Shown here piece by piece: positions 51,925 to 60,226 of a stretch of DNA of 64,000 bases (positions within the stretch are counted from its first letter, which is position 1; the number at the start of each line of letters is the position of its first letter). Location of the stretch: assembly GCF_019704555.1 (NCBI RefSeq), contig NZ_AP024745.1, positions 3,046,501 to 3,110,500 on the forward strand, given 5' to 3'. Source of the stretch: Actinoplanes sp. L3-i22. Its GTDB lineage: Bacteria; Actinomycetota; Actinomycetes; Mycobacteriales; Micromonosporaceae. Below the pieces are notes generated by a model. It saw nothing but the letters and a program-made list of their open reading frames with translations. It did no database searches and was not told the origin of the DNA. The translations under genes and the position numbers were made by a program.

Positions 51925-53200
51925 GCAGATCATCCTCGCCGCCCACTTCCCGGGCGTGAACAACACGACCGTCTGGAGCGATCCACGGTCCGGGAGCCAG
52001 ATCGAGTTCGACTCCTTCGAACACCTCGCGCGGACCGCGGAGCGGGGAAAGTTCGACTTCTTCTTCCTGGCCGAGGGGCTGCGCCTGCGCGAGCAGCGGG
52101 GACTCATCCACGACCTGGACGTGGTCGGCCGCCCGGACACGCTGACCGTGCTCACCGCCCTGGCCGCGATCACCACCCACCTGGGACTGGCCGGGACGCT
52201 GAACGCCACCTTCCACGAGCCGTACGAGCTGGCCCGCCAGCTGGCGACGCTGGACCACCTCTCCGGCGGGCGGGCCGCGTGGAACGTGGTGACCTCGCAC
52301 GGCGGGTTCTTCGGCGAGAACTTCCGGCGCGGCGGGTTCCTCGACCACGCCGACCGGTACGTGCGGGCCGGCGAGTTCATCGAGGCCGCCCGCACGCTCT
52401 GGGACACCGACGGCGGGGACTTCGCGATCGACAGCTCGCAGTTCGGCATCAAGGGGCGCTTCGGGGTGCCGCGCAGCCCGCAGGGTCACCCGGTGGTGCT
52501 GCAGGCCGGCGACTCCGCGGCCGGCCGGGACCTGGCCGCGCGGCACGCCGACGCGATCTTCTCGCGGCACCACAAACTCGAGGACGCTCAGCAGTTCTAT
52601 CGCGACGTCAAGGGCCGGCTGCCGGCGTACGGCCGCGACGTTGACTCTCTGAAAATCATCCCCGGGGTGTCCTATGTCCTCGGGGACACCGACGCGGACG
52701 CGCAGGAGAAGGCGCACTACATCCGGCGGCAGCAGGTCACCCCGCAGACCGCGATCCTGCTGCTGGAACAGTTGTGGAACCAGGACCTGTCGTCCTACGA
52801 CCCGGAAGGGCCGCTGCCGGCCGCCGACCCGGTGCTCGACGAGGACGACACGATCATCAAGGGGCGGGCCGGGATGTTCCCGGACCGGCTGAAGACCGCG
52901 ACCGAGTGGCGCGCGCTCGCCGAGGCGAAGAAGCTGTCGATCCGGGACCTGGTCATCGAGGTGACCGGCCGGCAGAACTTCATCGGCACGCCGGCGCGGG
53001 TGGCCGCCCTGCTCGACGAGTACGTGCAGACCGACGCCTGCGACGGGTTCATCCTGGTCTCGCACCTGACGCCGGGCGGGCTCGACGACTTCGTCGACCA
53101 GGTGGTGCCGCTGCTGCAGGAGCGGGGCGTGTTCCGGACCGAGTACGAGTCGACGACGCTGCGCGGGAACCTGGGACTGCGCCAGCCGGAAGGGCGGTAG
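51917..53200 (+). CDS. NtaA/SnaA/DszA/CmoJ-family FMN-dependent monooxygenase (operon enzyme 2)
   Basis: 427 aa, full length for the nitrilotriacetate monooxygenase family. Clear family blocks: AAHFPGVNNTTVWSDPRSGSQIEFDSFEHLARTAERGKFDFFFLAEGLRLRE, LDHLSGGRAAWNVVTSHGGFFGENF, RYVRAGEFIEAARTLWD, and GHPVVLQAGDSAAGRDLAARHADAIFSR. Characterised members cleave C-S or C-N bonds, including dibenzothiophene sulfone (DszA) and N-acetyl-S-(2-succino)cysteine (YxeK). Within this locus a C-S bond is the more likely target. Requires reduced FMN from a separate reductase. Confidence 0.9.
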   Translation: MPKQIILAAHFPGVNNTTVWSDPRSGSQIEFDSFEHLARTAERGKFDFFFLAEGLRLREQRGLIHDLDVVGRPDTLTVLTALAAITTHLGLAGTLNATFHEPYELARQLATLDHLSGGRAAWNVVTSHGGFFGENFRRGGFLDHADRYVRAGEFIEAARTLWDTDGGDFAIDSSQFGIKGRFGVPRSPQGHPVVLQAGDSAAGRDLAARHADAIFSRHHKLEDAQQFYRDVKGRLPAYGRDVDSLKIIPGVSYVLGDTDADAQEKAHYIRRQQVTPQTAILLLEQLWNQDLSSYDPEGPLPAADPVLDEDDTIIKGRAGMFPDRLKTATEWRALAEAKKLSIRDLVIEVTGRQNFIGTPARVAALLDEYVQTDACDGFILVSHLTPGGLDDFVDQVVPLLQERGVFRTEYESTTLRGNLGLRQPEGR

Positions 53201-53205
53201 AGCCG

Positions 53206-54321
53206 ATGTCCGTACCCCTCTCGATTCTCGACCTGGCCCCGCTGGTCTCCGGCGGCGACGTCGGCGACGCGCTGCGGCGCACCCTCGACCTGGCGCGCAG
53301 TGCCGAGCAGTTCGGCTACCACCGCTACTGGGTGGCCGAGCACCACTTCACGCCCGGTGTCGCGTCGGCCCAGCCGGCGCTGCTGCTCGGGCAGATCGCG
53401 GCGGTGACCTCGCGGATCCGGCTCGGGTCCGGGGCGGTGCAGACCGGGCACCAGACCGCGCTGTCGATCGTGGAGCAGTTCGGGCTGCTGGACGCGCTGT
53501 ATCCGGGGCGGTTCGACCTGGGGCTGGGGCGCTCCGGGCAGGCGAAGAAGGAAGCCCTGCGCTTGCAGAGCGAGCCGGTGGTCGCCGAGGAGCGCGTCGT
53601 GGACGGGCTGCTCATCCCGAAACCGTTCTCCTGGGCGCCGATCTTCGCGTCCGACCGGACCGCGCTGGCGAGCAGCCTGCTGGCGCAGCCGGGGGCCGAG
53701 CCGCTCGGGCTCGACGAGATCCTCGACCAGATCTCCGGTCTGCTCGCCGGGCCCTATGCCGACGGCAAGGGCAATGCGGTCACCGCGGTGCCCGGGGCCG
53801 GCGCTGACCTGGAGATCTGGCTGCTCGGCAGCAGCGGCGGGGAGAGCGCCCGGACGGCCGGGGCGCGCGGTCTGCCGTTCGCCGCGAACTACCACGTGGC
53901 GCCGGCCAAGGTCCTCGAAGCGGCGGCTGCCTACCAGGAGTCGTTCGTGCCGTCGGCGAACCTGGCGAAGCCGCACCTGATGGTGTCCGCCGACGTGGTG
54001 GTCGCCGAGGACGACGCGACCGCCCGGCGGCTGGCCGCGCCCTATGCCCACTGGGTGCGCAGCATCCGGACCGGGCTCGGCGCGGTCCCGTTCCCCAGCG
54101 AGGCGGAGGCGGCCGCCGCCGCGTGGACCGACCACGACCGGGCGCTGGTCGCCGACCGGGTGGACACCCAGTTCGTCGGGTCGCCGTCGACGGTGGCGGC
54201 CAGGCTGGAGACGTTGCGCCGGGTCACCGGGGCCGACGAGCTGCTGGTCACCACGATCACCCACCGGCACGCGGACCGGGTCCGCTCCTTCGAACTCCTC
54301 GCCAAGGAGTGGGCCGGCTAG
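53206..54321 (+). CDS. LLM-class flavin oxidoreductase, group 1 (YtmO/CmoO-like, operon enzyme 3)
   Basis: 371 aa. The N-terminus SVPLSILDLAPLVSGGDVGDALRRTLDLARSAEQFGYHRYWVAEHHFTP is the signature of the 'luciferase family oxidoreductase, group 1' proteins, which include YtmO/CmoO of the Bacillus S-methylcysteine utilisation operon. Further blocks: IRLGSGAVQTGHQTALSIVEQFGLLDALYPGRFDLGLGRSG. Start ATG lies 5 bp after the previous stop. Last gene of the operon; it converges with a small gene, overlapping it by 4 bp. Confidence 0.88.
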   Translation: MSVPLSILDLAPLVSGGDVGDALRRTLDLARSAEQFGYHRYWVAEHHFTPGVASAQPALLLGQIAAVTSRIRLGSGAVQTGHQTALSIVEQFGLLDALYPGRFDLGLGRSGQAKKEALRLQSEPVVAEERVVDGLLIPKPFSWAPIFASDRTALASSLLAQPGAEPLGLDEILDQISGLLAGPYADGKGNAVTAVPGAGADLEIWLLGSSGGESARTAGARGLPFAANYHVAPAKVLEAAAAYQESFVPSANLAKPHLMVSADVVVAEDDATARRLAAPYAHWVRSIRTGLGAVPFPSEAEAAAAAWTDHDRALVADRVDTQFVGSPSTVAARLETLRRVTGADELLVTTITHRHADRVRSFELLAKEWAG

Positions 54322-54584
54322 GGCTTGTCGTCGCGACGGTCGGACGCGGCGCGCATGGCTTCCCGCATGCGCGCGGCGTCCGCCTCGTAGTCGTCGATGT
54401 GTTTCTCGGCGCCGGCCGCGATGCCAGAAAGATCATTTTCTCCGGTACGGGCGTAGTGCAGCACCGCCCACACGATCAGGTCGGCGTCCTCCGGGTTCAA
54501 CGGCAGCCCCCACCGCCGGATGAACGGCGCCATGGCCGCCTTGCCCCGCAGCAACTCATCGATGCTCACCGAAGGCTCAGTCAT
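54318..54584 (-). CDS. Small hypothetical protein
   Basis: 88 aa from the ATG at 54584. Acyl-CoA-binding or enzymatic motifs are not seen. The centre (FIRRWGLPLNPEDADLIVWAVLHYARTGENDLSGIAAGAEKHIDDYEADAARMREAMRAAS) is amphipathic and helical, soluble. It lies between the tau operon and the monooxygenase operon. A perfect inverted repeat upstream separates it from the tau ATPase gene. Conserved hypothetical at best. Confidence 0.6.
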   Translation of the reverse strand: MTEPSVSIDELLRGKAAMAPFIRRWGLPLNPEDADLIVWAVLHYARTGENDLSGIAAGAEKHIDDYEADAARMREAMRAASDRRDDKP

Positions 54585-54650
54585 CCGCCGAGTGTGCCAG
54601 AACCTGCGCCGCCGGGTGCCCGTCCCGCCCCACACCCGCGCCCGCACCGT

Positions 54651-54709
54651 CCCGGCTGGCACTCACGGCTGTTTTTGCTGCTCCGGAGCAGCCGTGAGTG
54701 CCAGCCGGG
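54651..54709. repeat. Perfect inverted repeat with 21-bp arms
   Basis: Arms 54651-54671 and 54689-54709 are exact reverse complements, with a 17-nt spacer. A second perfect palindrome GCTGCTCCGGAGCAGC (54677-54692) overlaps spacer and right arm, so two alternative folds compete. It lies in the 194-bp gap between the tau ATPase stop (54779) and the small gene, where it would terminate the tau operon; length and perfection also fit a mobile or REP-type palindrome. Confidence 0.9.
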
Positions 54710-54778
54710 TCCGCGAGCCGCGTGGCCGGCCGAGCCCGGCCGGGATCGCGCGACCCGCGTGCGGGCGGCTGGGTGGGG

Positions 54779-55537
54779 TCAGACCGTGGCGCGGTCGCGG
54801 ATCGCGTGGCCGACCTCGGTGCGCAGGGCGGCGAACTCGGGGGAGCCGCGCAGCTCGTCCGCGGCGACGCCGGTGCGGGGCAGCCCGATCGGCAGGTCCA
54901 GCGCGATCTGCCCGGGCCGCGGCGTCAGCACCACCACCCGGCTGCCCAGGAACACCGCCTCGTCGACGCTGTGCGTGACGAACACGCAGGTGCGCCCGGA
55001 GTCCGCGCTGACCTGCCGCAGGTCGGCCTGCAGCCGCTCCCGGGTCAGCGCGTCCAGCGCCGCGAACGGCTCGTCCAGCAGCAGCAACGGGTTCTCGACG
55101 GCGAGGGCGCGGGCGATCGCCACCCGCTGCTGCTGACCGCCGGAGATCTGCCAGGTCCGGCGGGACGCGACGTCGTGCAGGCCGACCCGGGCCAGCAGTT
55201 CGTCGACGCGGGACGGCGCCGGGTCCAGGCCGGCGTAGCGCAGGGCGAGCGCGACGTTCCCGCCGACCGTCTTCCACGGGAACAGCCGCGGCTGCTGGAA
55301 GACCAGCCCGGCCCCGCGACCGGGCACCGGTGCGGCGCCGGCCGTGCGCACGGTCCCGGCGGTGGGCTGCTCGAACCCGGCGATCAGCCGCAGCAGCGTG
55401 CTCTTGCCGCAGCCGGACGCGCCGACCAGGACCAGGAACTCGCCGGCCGGCACGGTCAGGTCGACCGGCCCGACCGCGGTGACGTCCCCGTAGGCGTGCG
55501 TCACCGCGTCCAGGACGACGGCGTCAGCCGAGGACAC
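54779..55537 (-). CDS. tauB: Taurine ABC transporter ATPase
   Basis: 252 aa. Walker [18 protein letters not shown]-loop [12 protein letters not shown], signature [15 protein letters not shown], Walker [22 protein letters not shown], and H-loop [11 protein letters not shown] are intact. The sequence belongs to the nitrate/sulfonate/taurine ATPase family. The start overlaps the end of tauA by 14 bp. Last gene of the tauCAB-type operon; inverted repeat downstream. Confidence 0.9.
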   Translation of the reverse strand: MSSADAVVLDAVTHAYGDVTAVGPVDLTVPAGEFLVLVGASGCGKSTLLRLIAGFEQPTAGTVRTAGAAPVPGRGAGLVFQQPRLFPWKTVGGNVALALRYAGLDPAPSRVDELLARVGLHDVASRRTWQISGGQQQRVAIARALAVENPLLLLDEPFAALDALTRERLQADLRQVSADSGRTCVFVTHSVDEAVFLGSRVVVLTPRPGQIALDLPIGLPRTGVAADELRGSPEFAALRTEVGHAIRDRATV

Positions 55538-56543
55538 TGGGCAACCCCGTCACGTAGATCGACTTCTTGACGGTGTCCAGGGTCGGCACCGCGTCGATCT
55601 TCTGCTGGGACTTGAGGAACTCGGCCGCGCTGACCAGGTTGTCGGCCAGCTTGCCGACGTTGTTCTCGGTGCCCAGCCACTCGGCCGAGGAGAGGTCCGC
55701 CGGCTTCAGGAAGACGCCCTGCTTGAGCTGGTTGAGCGCGTCGTCGGCGGAGAGGTTGAGCTCGGCGCCGACCGCCTTGGACGCGGCCGCCGGGTCGTTG
55801 GCGATCAGGTCCAGGGCCTGCGCCTCGACCTTGCGCCAGGCGTCGACCGCCTCCGGGTGCGCGCCGGCGAACGCGGTGGAGACCACGCCCAGGTCCAGCG
55901 TCGGCTTGCCGGCGGTGGCCAGCTGCTTGCTGCTGATCAGCACCTTGCCGGTCTTCTTCAGCTCGTCGAGCGAGGGCAGCCAGGTGTACGCCGCGTCCAG
56001 GTCACCCCGGGTCCACGCGGCCTGGATGTCCTGCGGCTCCAGGTCGACGATGGTCAGGTCGGTCTCCTTGAGGCCGGCCTGGTTCAGCGCGGCGAGCAGG
56101 CTGTAGTGCGCGGTCGAGGCGAACGGGGTGCCGACCTTCTTGCCCTTGAGCGAGGCGACGTCGGTGACGCCGCTGCCGTTGCGGGCGACCAGTGCCTCGT
56201 TGTCCCCGGCGACATCAAGGACGAAGGCCACCTGGTACGGAATGTTCAGCGGCGCCGAGAGTCCACGCGCGACCGGCGACGACCCGATCGCCGCGATGTC
56301 CAGACTTTTCGCGACAAAGGCCGTGTTGATCGACGCGCCGGAGTCGAACTTGGTCCAGGTGATCTGGTAGTCCGGGAGCGCCTTCTCCAGCAGCCCCTGA
56401 TTCTTGACGATCAGGTCGCCGCTGGGGAACGCCTGGTAGGCGATCCGGATCGACTTCTTGGAAGCGTCGCCGCCCCCGCTGGCGGCACCGTTGCCGCAGG
56501 CCGCGAGGAACAGAACCGACAAAAGCGCAACAACCTTTTTCAT
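55524..56543 (-). CDS. tauA: Taurine/sulfonate-binding lipoprotein
   Basis: 339 aa. Signal peptide and lipobox LAAC (Cys16). The middle region GKKVGTPFASTAHYSLLAALNQAG...LEPQDIQAAWTRGDLDAAYTWLP closely follows the pattern of E. coli TauA (PFVSTTHYSLLAAL...AAWQRGDIDGAYVW), which favours taurine over alkanesulfonates. It lies 12 bp after the permease stop. No TauD (taurine dioxygenase) is encoded here; flavin monooxygenases encoded on the facing operon may take that role (inference). Confidence 0.9.
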   Translation of the reverse strand: MKKVVALLSVLFLAACGNGAASGGGDASKKSIRIAYQAFPSGDLIVKNQGLLEKALPDYQITWTKFDSGASINTAFVAKSLDIAAIGSSPVARGLSAPLNIPYQVAFVLDVAGDNEALVARNGSGVTDVASLKGKKVGTPFASTAHYSLLAALNQAGLKETDLTIVDLEPQDIQAAWTRGDLDAAYTWLPSLDELKKTGKVLISSKQLATAGKPTLDLGVVSTAFAGAHPEAVDAWRKVEAQALDLIANDPAAASKAVGAELNLSADDALNQLKQGVFLKPADLSSAEWLGTENNVGKLADNLVSAAEFLKSQQKIDAVPTLDTVKKSIYVTGLPSVLG

Positions 56544-56555
56544 GGGGAAAAATCC

Positions 56556-57410
56556 TTAACTAATGCCCCGCCACGGAATCAGCCGTTCCTCGGCGATCCG
56601 CAACAGGGCGTCGATGAGCAGGCCGGACAGCCCGATGGCGAAGAGTCCGAGCACGACCACGTCGGTCTGCGAGTAGCGCTGGGCGTCGCGGACCATGCCG
56701 CCGATGCCGGGCACGCCGTTGATCGTCTCGGCGGCGACCACCGACGAGTACGCCACGCCGACCGCCAGCCGGATCCCGGTGAAGATCTCCGGCAGCGCGC
56801 TGGGCAGCACCACGTCCCGGATCGACTGCCACCGGCTCGCGCCGAGCGCGCGGGCCGCCTCGACCAGCCCGGACGGCGCGTTGTGCACGGCGGCCGCGGT
56901 GGCGACCGCGACCGGCGGCAGCGCGGCGATGGAGAGCAGCCACAGCTTCGGGGTCTCGTCGATGCCGAACCAGATGATGAACAGGCTGAAGTACGCCAGC
57001 GGGGGCAGCGCCCGGACGAACGTGACCACCGGCTCGGCGACCACGCGCAGCCAGCCGACCGTGCCGAGCAGCACGCCGATCAGCAGGCCGCCGGCCACGC
57101 CGATGGCCGAGCCGATCAGGATCCGCCGCAGGCTGACGCCCAGGTGCTCGATGAGCAGGTGGCCGCTGTAGCCGCGGACGCCGTCGTGCACGGTCGAGGT
57201 GACGATCAGCTGGTGCCAGACCGCGCCGGGACCCGGGATGAACGTCGGATTGTTCAGGGTCCGGGCGGTGATCTCCCAGAGGACGTAGAGGACCAGTAAC
57301 GCGAGCAGCCGGAGGGCGACCCGGCGGCGCAGGCCGCCGCCGGGCGCGAGCGCCGCTGCCGTCTTCGCGGCGCGCTCCGGCGCCGGAGCGGGGGCAAGCA
57401 AGGTGGTCAC
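56556..57410 (-). CDS. tauC: Taurine ABC transporter permease
   Basis: 284 aa from the GTG at 57410, which has GGAG 7 nt upstream; an in-frame ATG at 57464 lies within the control region. Six membrane spans. Family signature: VTFVRALPPLAYFSLFIIWFGIDETPKLWLLSIAALPPVAVATAAAVHN and the EAA-like loop LVEAARALGASRWQSIRDVVLPSALPEIF. First gene of tauCAB; divergent from the amino-acid importer at 57557. Confidence 0.9.
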   Translation of the reverse strand: MTTLLAPAPAPERAAKTAAALAPGGGLRRRVALRLLALLVLYVLWEITARTLNNPTFIPGPGAVWHQLIVTSTVHDGVRGYSGHLLIEHLGVSLRRILIGSAIGVAGGLLIGVLLGTVGWLRVVAEPVVTFVRALPPLAYFSLFIIWFGIDETPKLWLLSIAALPPVAVATAAAVHNAPSGLVEAARALGASRWQSIRDVVLPSALPEIFTGIRLAVGVAYSSVVAAETINGVPGIGGMVRDAQRYSQTDVVVLGLFAIGLSGLLIDALLRIAEERLIPWRGIS

Positions 57411-57446
57411 AGGAAGCTCCAGGCAGAGGTGCGCGGGAATGCCTGC

Positions 57447-57528
57447 TATTCCTATCGTACCCATGGGGTTAGAGGCAATACCGCAACACCTCGCAACCTT
57501 CTCGTAAAACATATTAGACCGATAGGAC
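57447..57528. promoter_or_regulatory. Divergent control region of tauCAB and the amino-acid importer
   Basis: Two inverted copies of a CCTATCG/CGATAGG element: TATTCCTATCGTA (57447-57459) and ACCGATAGGACTT (57518-57530). Read toward each operon both give C-GATAGGA. For the tau side, TTGCCT lies 17 bp before ATAGGA, so the element may double as a -10 region. The operator at 45985-46007 contains the same ATAGGA core twice. The region is markedly AT-richer than its surroundings. Confidence 0.5.
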
Positions 57529-57556
57529 TTGTGGGCGATCCGGGAACGTCCCTACC

Positions 57557-58480
57557 GTGATCGGCGTGAGCGTCCTATCTCCACCACGAGAGGCCGGCCC
57601 GGCCACGGCCGGCGACGAGGTCGTGGTCCCCGCCCGTCATCCCTGGCGCTGGGCCGGCACCGCCCTGGTGCTGATCCTGCTCGCCCAATTCGCCCACGGC
57701 CTGGCCACCAACCCCGGTTGGGACTGGTCCACCTTCACCGGCTACTTCTTCGAGAAGTCGGTGCTGGGGGCCCTGCTGCTGACCGTCGAGCTGACCCTGG
57801 CCGGCGCGGTGCTCGGCTTCCTCGGCGGCATCCCGCTCGCCGCGATGCGGCTCTCCCACAATCCGGTCCTCGCGGCGGTGAGCTGGACCTACATCTGGGT
57901 GTTCCGGTCCGTGCCGCTGATCGTGCAGCTGCTGTTCTGGGCCAACCTCGGCTACCTCTACGACAAGCTGCAGATCGGCATCCCGTTCGGGCCCGGCTGG
58001 TCGTTCAGCACGGCCGGCCTGGTCAGCTCGTTCGGCGCGGCGCTGCTCGGGCTGGCGCTGCACGAGGCCGCGTTCGCCGGCGAGATCATCCGCTCCGGCC
58101 TGCTCAGCGTCGACCAGGGCCAGCACGAGGCGGCGGCCGCGCTGGGCCTGCCCCGGCACCGGCAGTTCGTCCGGATCGTGCTGCCGCAGGCGATGCGGGC
58201 GATCCTGCCGAACGCCGCGAACCTGCTGGTCAACCTGCTCAAGAGCACGTCCATCGTGTACGTGCTGGCGATCGGTGAGCTGTTCTACCAGGTCCAGGTG
58301 ATCTACGGCCGGAACGGGCGGGTGGTGCCGCTGCTGCTGGTCGCCACCGTCTGGTACGTCATCCTCACCGCCCTGCTCAGCGTCCTGCAGTACTACGTGG
58401 AGCGCTACTTCGCCCGGGGCGCGCTGCGCACCCTGCCACCGACCCCGTTCCAGCGACTGAGGGCGGCGATCCGCAGATGA
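57557..58480 (+). CDS. Polar amino-acid ABC transporter permease (HisM/TcyB type)
   Basis: 307 aa. Permease of the His/Glu/Gln/Arg/cystine family, with a long cytoplasmic N-terminus and five to six spans. Typical features: [45 protein letters not shown], and the EAA loop [43 protein letters not shown]. It carries one permease for a presumed homodimer. GTG at 57557 or 57566; neither has a clear ribosome site. The stop overlaps the ATPase ATG. In this locus a sulfur amino acid or S-substituted cysteine is a plausible substrate. Confidence 0.9.
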   Translation: MIGVSVLSPPREAGPATAGDEVVVPARHPWRWAGTALVLILLAQFAHGLATNPGWDWSTFTGYFFEKSVLGALLLTVELTLAGAVLGFLGGIPLAAMRLSHNPVLAAVSWTYIWVFRSVPLIVQLLFWANLGYLYDKLQIGIPFGPGWSFSTAGLVSSFGAALLGLALHEAAFAGEIIRSGLLSVDQGQHEAAAALGLPRHRQFVRIVLPQAMRAILPNAANLLVNLLKSTSIVYVLAIGELFYQVQVIYGRNGRVVPLLLVATVWYVILTALLSVLQYYVERYFARGALRTLPPTPFQRLRAAIRR

Positions 58481-59232
58481 TCGAGCTGACCGGCGTGCAC
58501 AAGTCCTTCGGCACCCTCGAAGTGCTGCGCGGCATCGACCTCACCGTGCGGCCGGGCACGGTCACCGTGATCCTCGGCCCGTCCGGCTCCGGCAAGTCCA
58601 CGCTGCTGCGCAGCATCAACCACCTGGAGAAGGTGGACCGCGGCCGGGTCCGGGTCGACGGCGAGCTGATCGGCTACCGCCAGGCCGGCAACAGGCTGCA
58701 CGAGCTCAGCGAGCGCCAGATCCTCAAGCAGCGCGCCAGGATCGGCTTCGTCTTCCAGAACTTCAATCTCTTCCCGCACCTCACCGCCCTGGAAAACGTT
58801 GCCGAGGCGCCGATCTCCGCCTTGAGGAAAAACAAGCTTGCGACGTACGAACGAGCCCACGCCCTGCTCGACCGGGTCGGGCTCGCGGACAAGGCCGACG
58901 TCTACCCGCGCCAGTTGTCCGGCGGCCAGCAGCAGCGGGTCGCGATCGCGCGCGCCCTGGCCCTGGAACCCCGGCTGATCCTGTTCGACGAGCCCACGTC
59001 CGCCCTCGACCCGGAACTCGTCGGCGAGGTCCTGGACGTGCTGCGGGACCTGGCCGCGGCCGGCACCACGATGATCGTGGTGACGCACGAGATCGGGTTC
59101 GCCCGGGAAGCCGCCGACACGGTGATCTTCATGGACGAGGGCCGGATCGTCGAGCAGGGACCGCCCGGCCAGGTGCTCGACCATCCCCGGCACGGGCGGA
59201 CCAAGGCTTTCCTCTCCGCAGTTCTCACCTAG
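58477..59232 (+). CDS. Polar amino-acid ABC transporter ATPase
   Basis: 251 aa. Walker [19 protein letters not shown] (the INHLE ending is typical of amino-acid importers), Q-loop [17 protein letters not shown], signature [15 protein letters not shown], Walker [22 protein letters not shown]-loop [17 protein letters not shown] overlaps the permease stop by 4 bp. Confidence 0.95.
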   Translation: MIELTGVHKSFGTLEVLRGIDLTVRPGTVTVILGPSGSGKSTLLRSINHLEKVDRGRVRVDGELIGYRQAGNRLHELSERQILKQRARIGFVFQNFNLFPHLTALENVAEAPISALRKNKLATYERAHALLDRVGLADKADVYPRQLSGGQQQRVAIARALALEPRLILFDEPTSALDPELVGEVLDVLRDLAAAGTTMIVVTHEIGFAREAADTVIFMDEGRIVEQGPPGQVLDHPRHGRTKAFLSAVLT

Positions 59233-59248
59233 AAAACAGGAGTGCTCC

Positions 59249-60226
59249 GTGCGTACCAAATTGGCATTTGTCCTTGTCGCGGCCGCGGCGCTGAGCCTGA
59301 CCGCCTGCGCCGCGCCGGAGGAGAAGCCGGCGGCGGCCGCCGCCGGCCCATCGGCCTCGGCCGCCGCGGCGCTGAACCTCGGCCCGGACCAGAACCGGAT
59401 CGTCCCGGCGACGGACGACGCCCTCGCGGCGCTGGTCCCCGCGGACATCCGGGCCACCGGCAAGCTGACCATCGGGGTCGGCGCGGCCGGCTCCGGCTTC
59501 CCGCCGCTCGCGTTCACCGCGACCGACAACACGACGCTGATCGGCAACGAGCCGGACCTCGGGTACGCGGTCGCCGGGCTGCTCGGCCTGGAGCCGGTCG
59601 TCGACAACACCTCGTGGGAGAACCTGTTCATCGGCCTGGACAGCGCGAAGTACAACGTCGGCATCTCCAACATCACGGTCACCGAGGAGCGCAAGGAGAA
59701 GTACGACTTCGCCACCTACCGCCTCGACAACCTGGCCTTCGTGGCGAAGCAGGGCAGCGGCTGGAAGATCACCGGCCCGGCCGACGTGGCCGGTCGGAAG
59801 GTCGCGGTCAGCTCCGGCACCAACCAGGAGAAGATCCTGGTGGAGTGGAGCAAGGAGGCCGAGAAGCAGGGCCTGAAGCCGGTCGACATCAAGTACTACC
59901 AGACCAACCAGGCCACCTACCTGGCGCTCGGCTCCGGCCAGATCGACCTCTACCTCGGCCCGAACCCGAGCGTGGCGTACCAGGTCGCGATCGACCCCAA
60001 GTTCGAGATCATCGGCACCTACTCGGGCGCCGGCGCCAGCCTGCAAGGCAAGATCGCGCTGACCACCAAGAAGGACGACGGCCTGGTCAAGGCGCTCGGT
60101 GGAGCGGTCGACAAGCTGATCGCCACCGGTGACTACCAGAAGATCCTGCAGCGCTGGAACCTGACCAACGAGGCGGTCACCGCCTCCGAGATCAACCCGC
60201 CGGGCCTGCCGAAGGAGGCCAAGTGA
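59249..60226 (+). CDS. Polar amino-acid ABC transporter, substrate-binding lipoprotein
   Basis: 325 aa, GTG start with AGGAG upstream. Signal peptide with lipobox LTAC (Cys20), an Ala/Pro linker, then an SBP family-3 domain: IGVGAAGSGFPPLAFTATDNTTLIGNEPDLGYAVAGLLGLEPVV, VGISNITVTEERKEKYDFATYRLDNLAFV, and GRKVAVSSGTNQEKIL. The domain is of the type that binds single amino acids. The stop overlaps the GTG of the acetyltransferase gene, a link that ties uptake to N-acetylation. Confidence 0.93.
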   Translation: MRTKLAFVLVAAAALSLTACAAPEEKPAAAAAGPSASAAAALNLGPDQNRIVPATDDALAALVPADIRATGKLTIGVGAAGSGFPPLAFTATDNTTLIGNEPDLGYAVAGLLGLEPVVDNTSWENLFIGLDSAKYNVGISNITVTEERKEKYDFATYRLDNLAFVAKQGSGWKITGPADVAGRKVAVSSGTNQEKILVEWSKEAEKQGLKPVDIKYYQTNQATYLALGSGQIDLYLGPNPSVAYQVAIDPKFEIIGTYSGAGASLQGKIALTTKKDDGLVKALGGAVDKLIATGDYQKILQRWNLTNEAVTASEINPPGLPKEAK

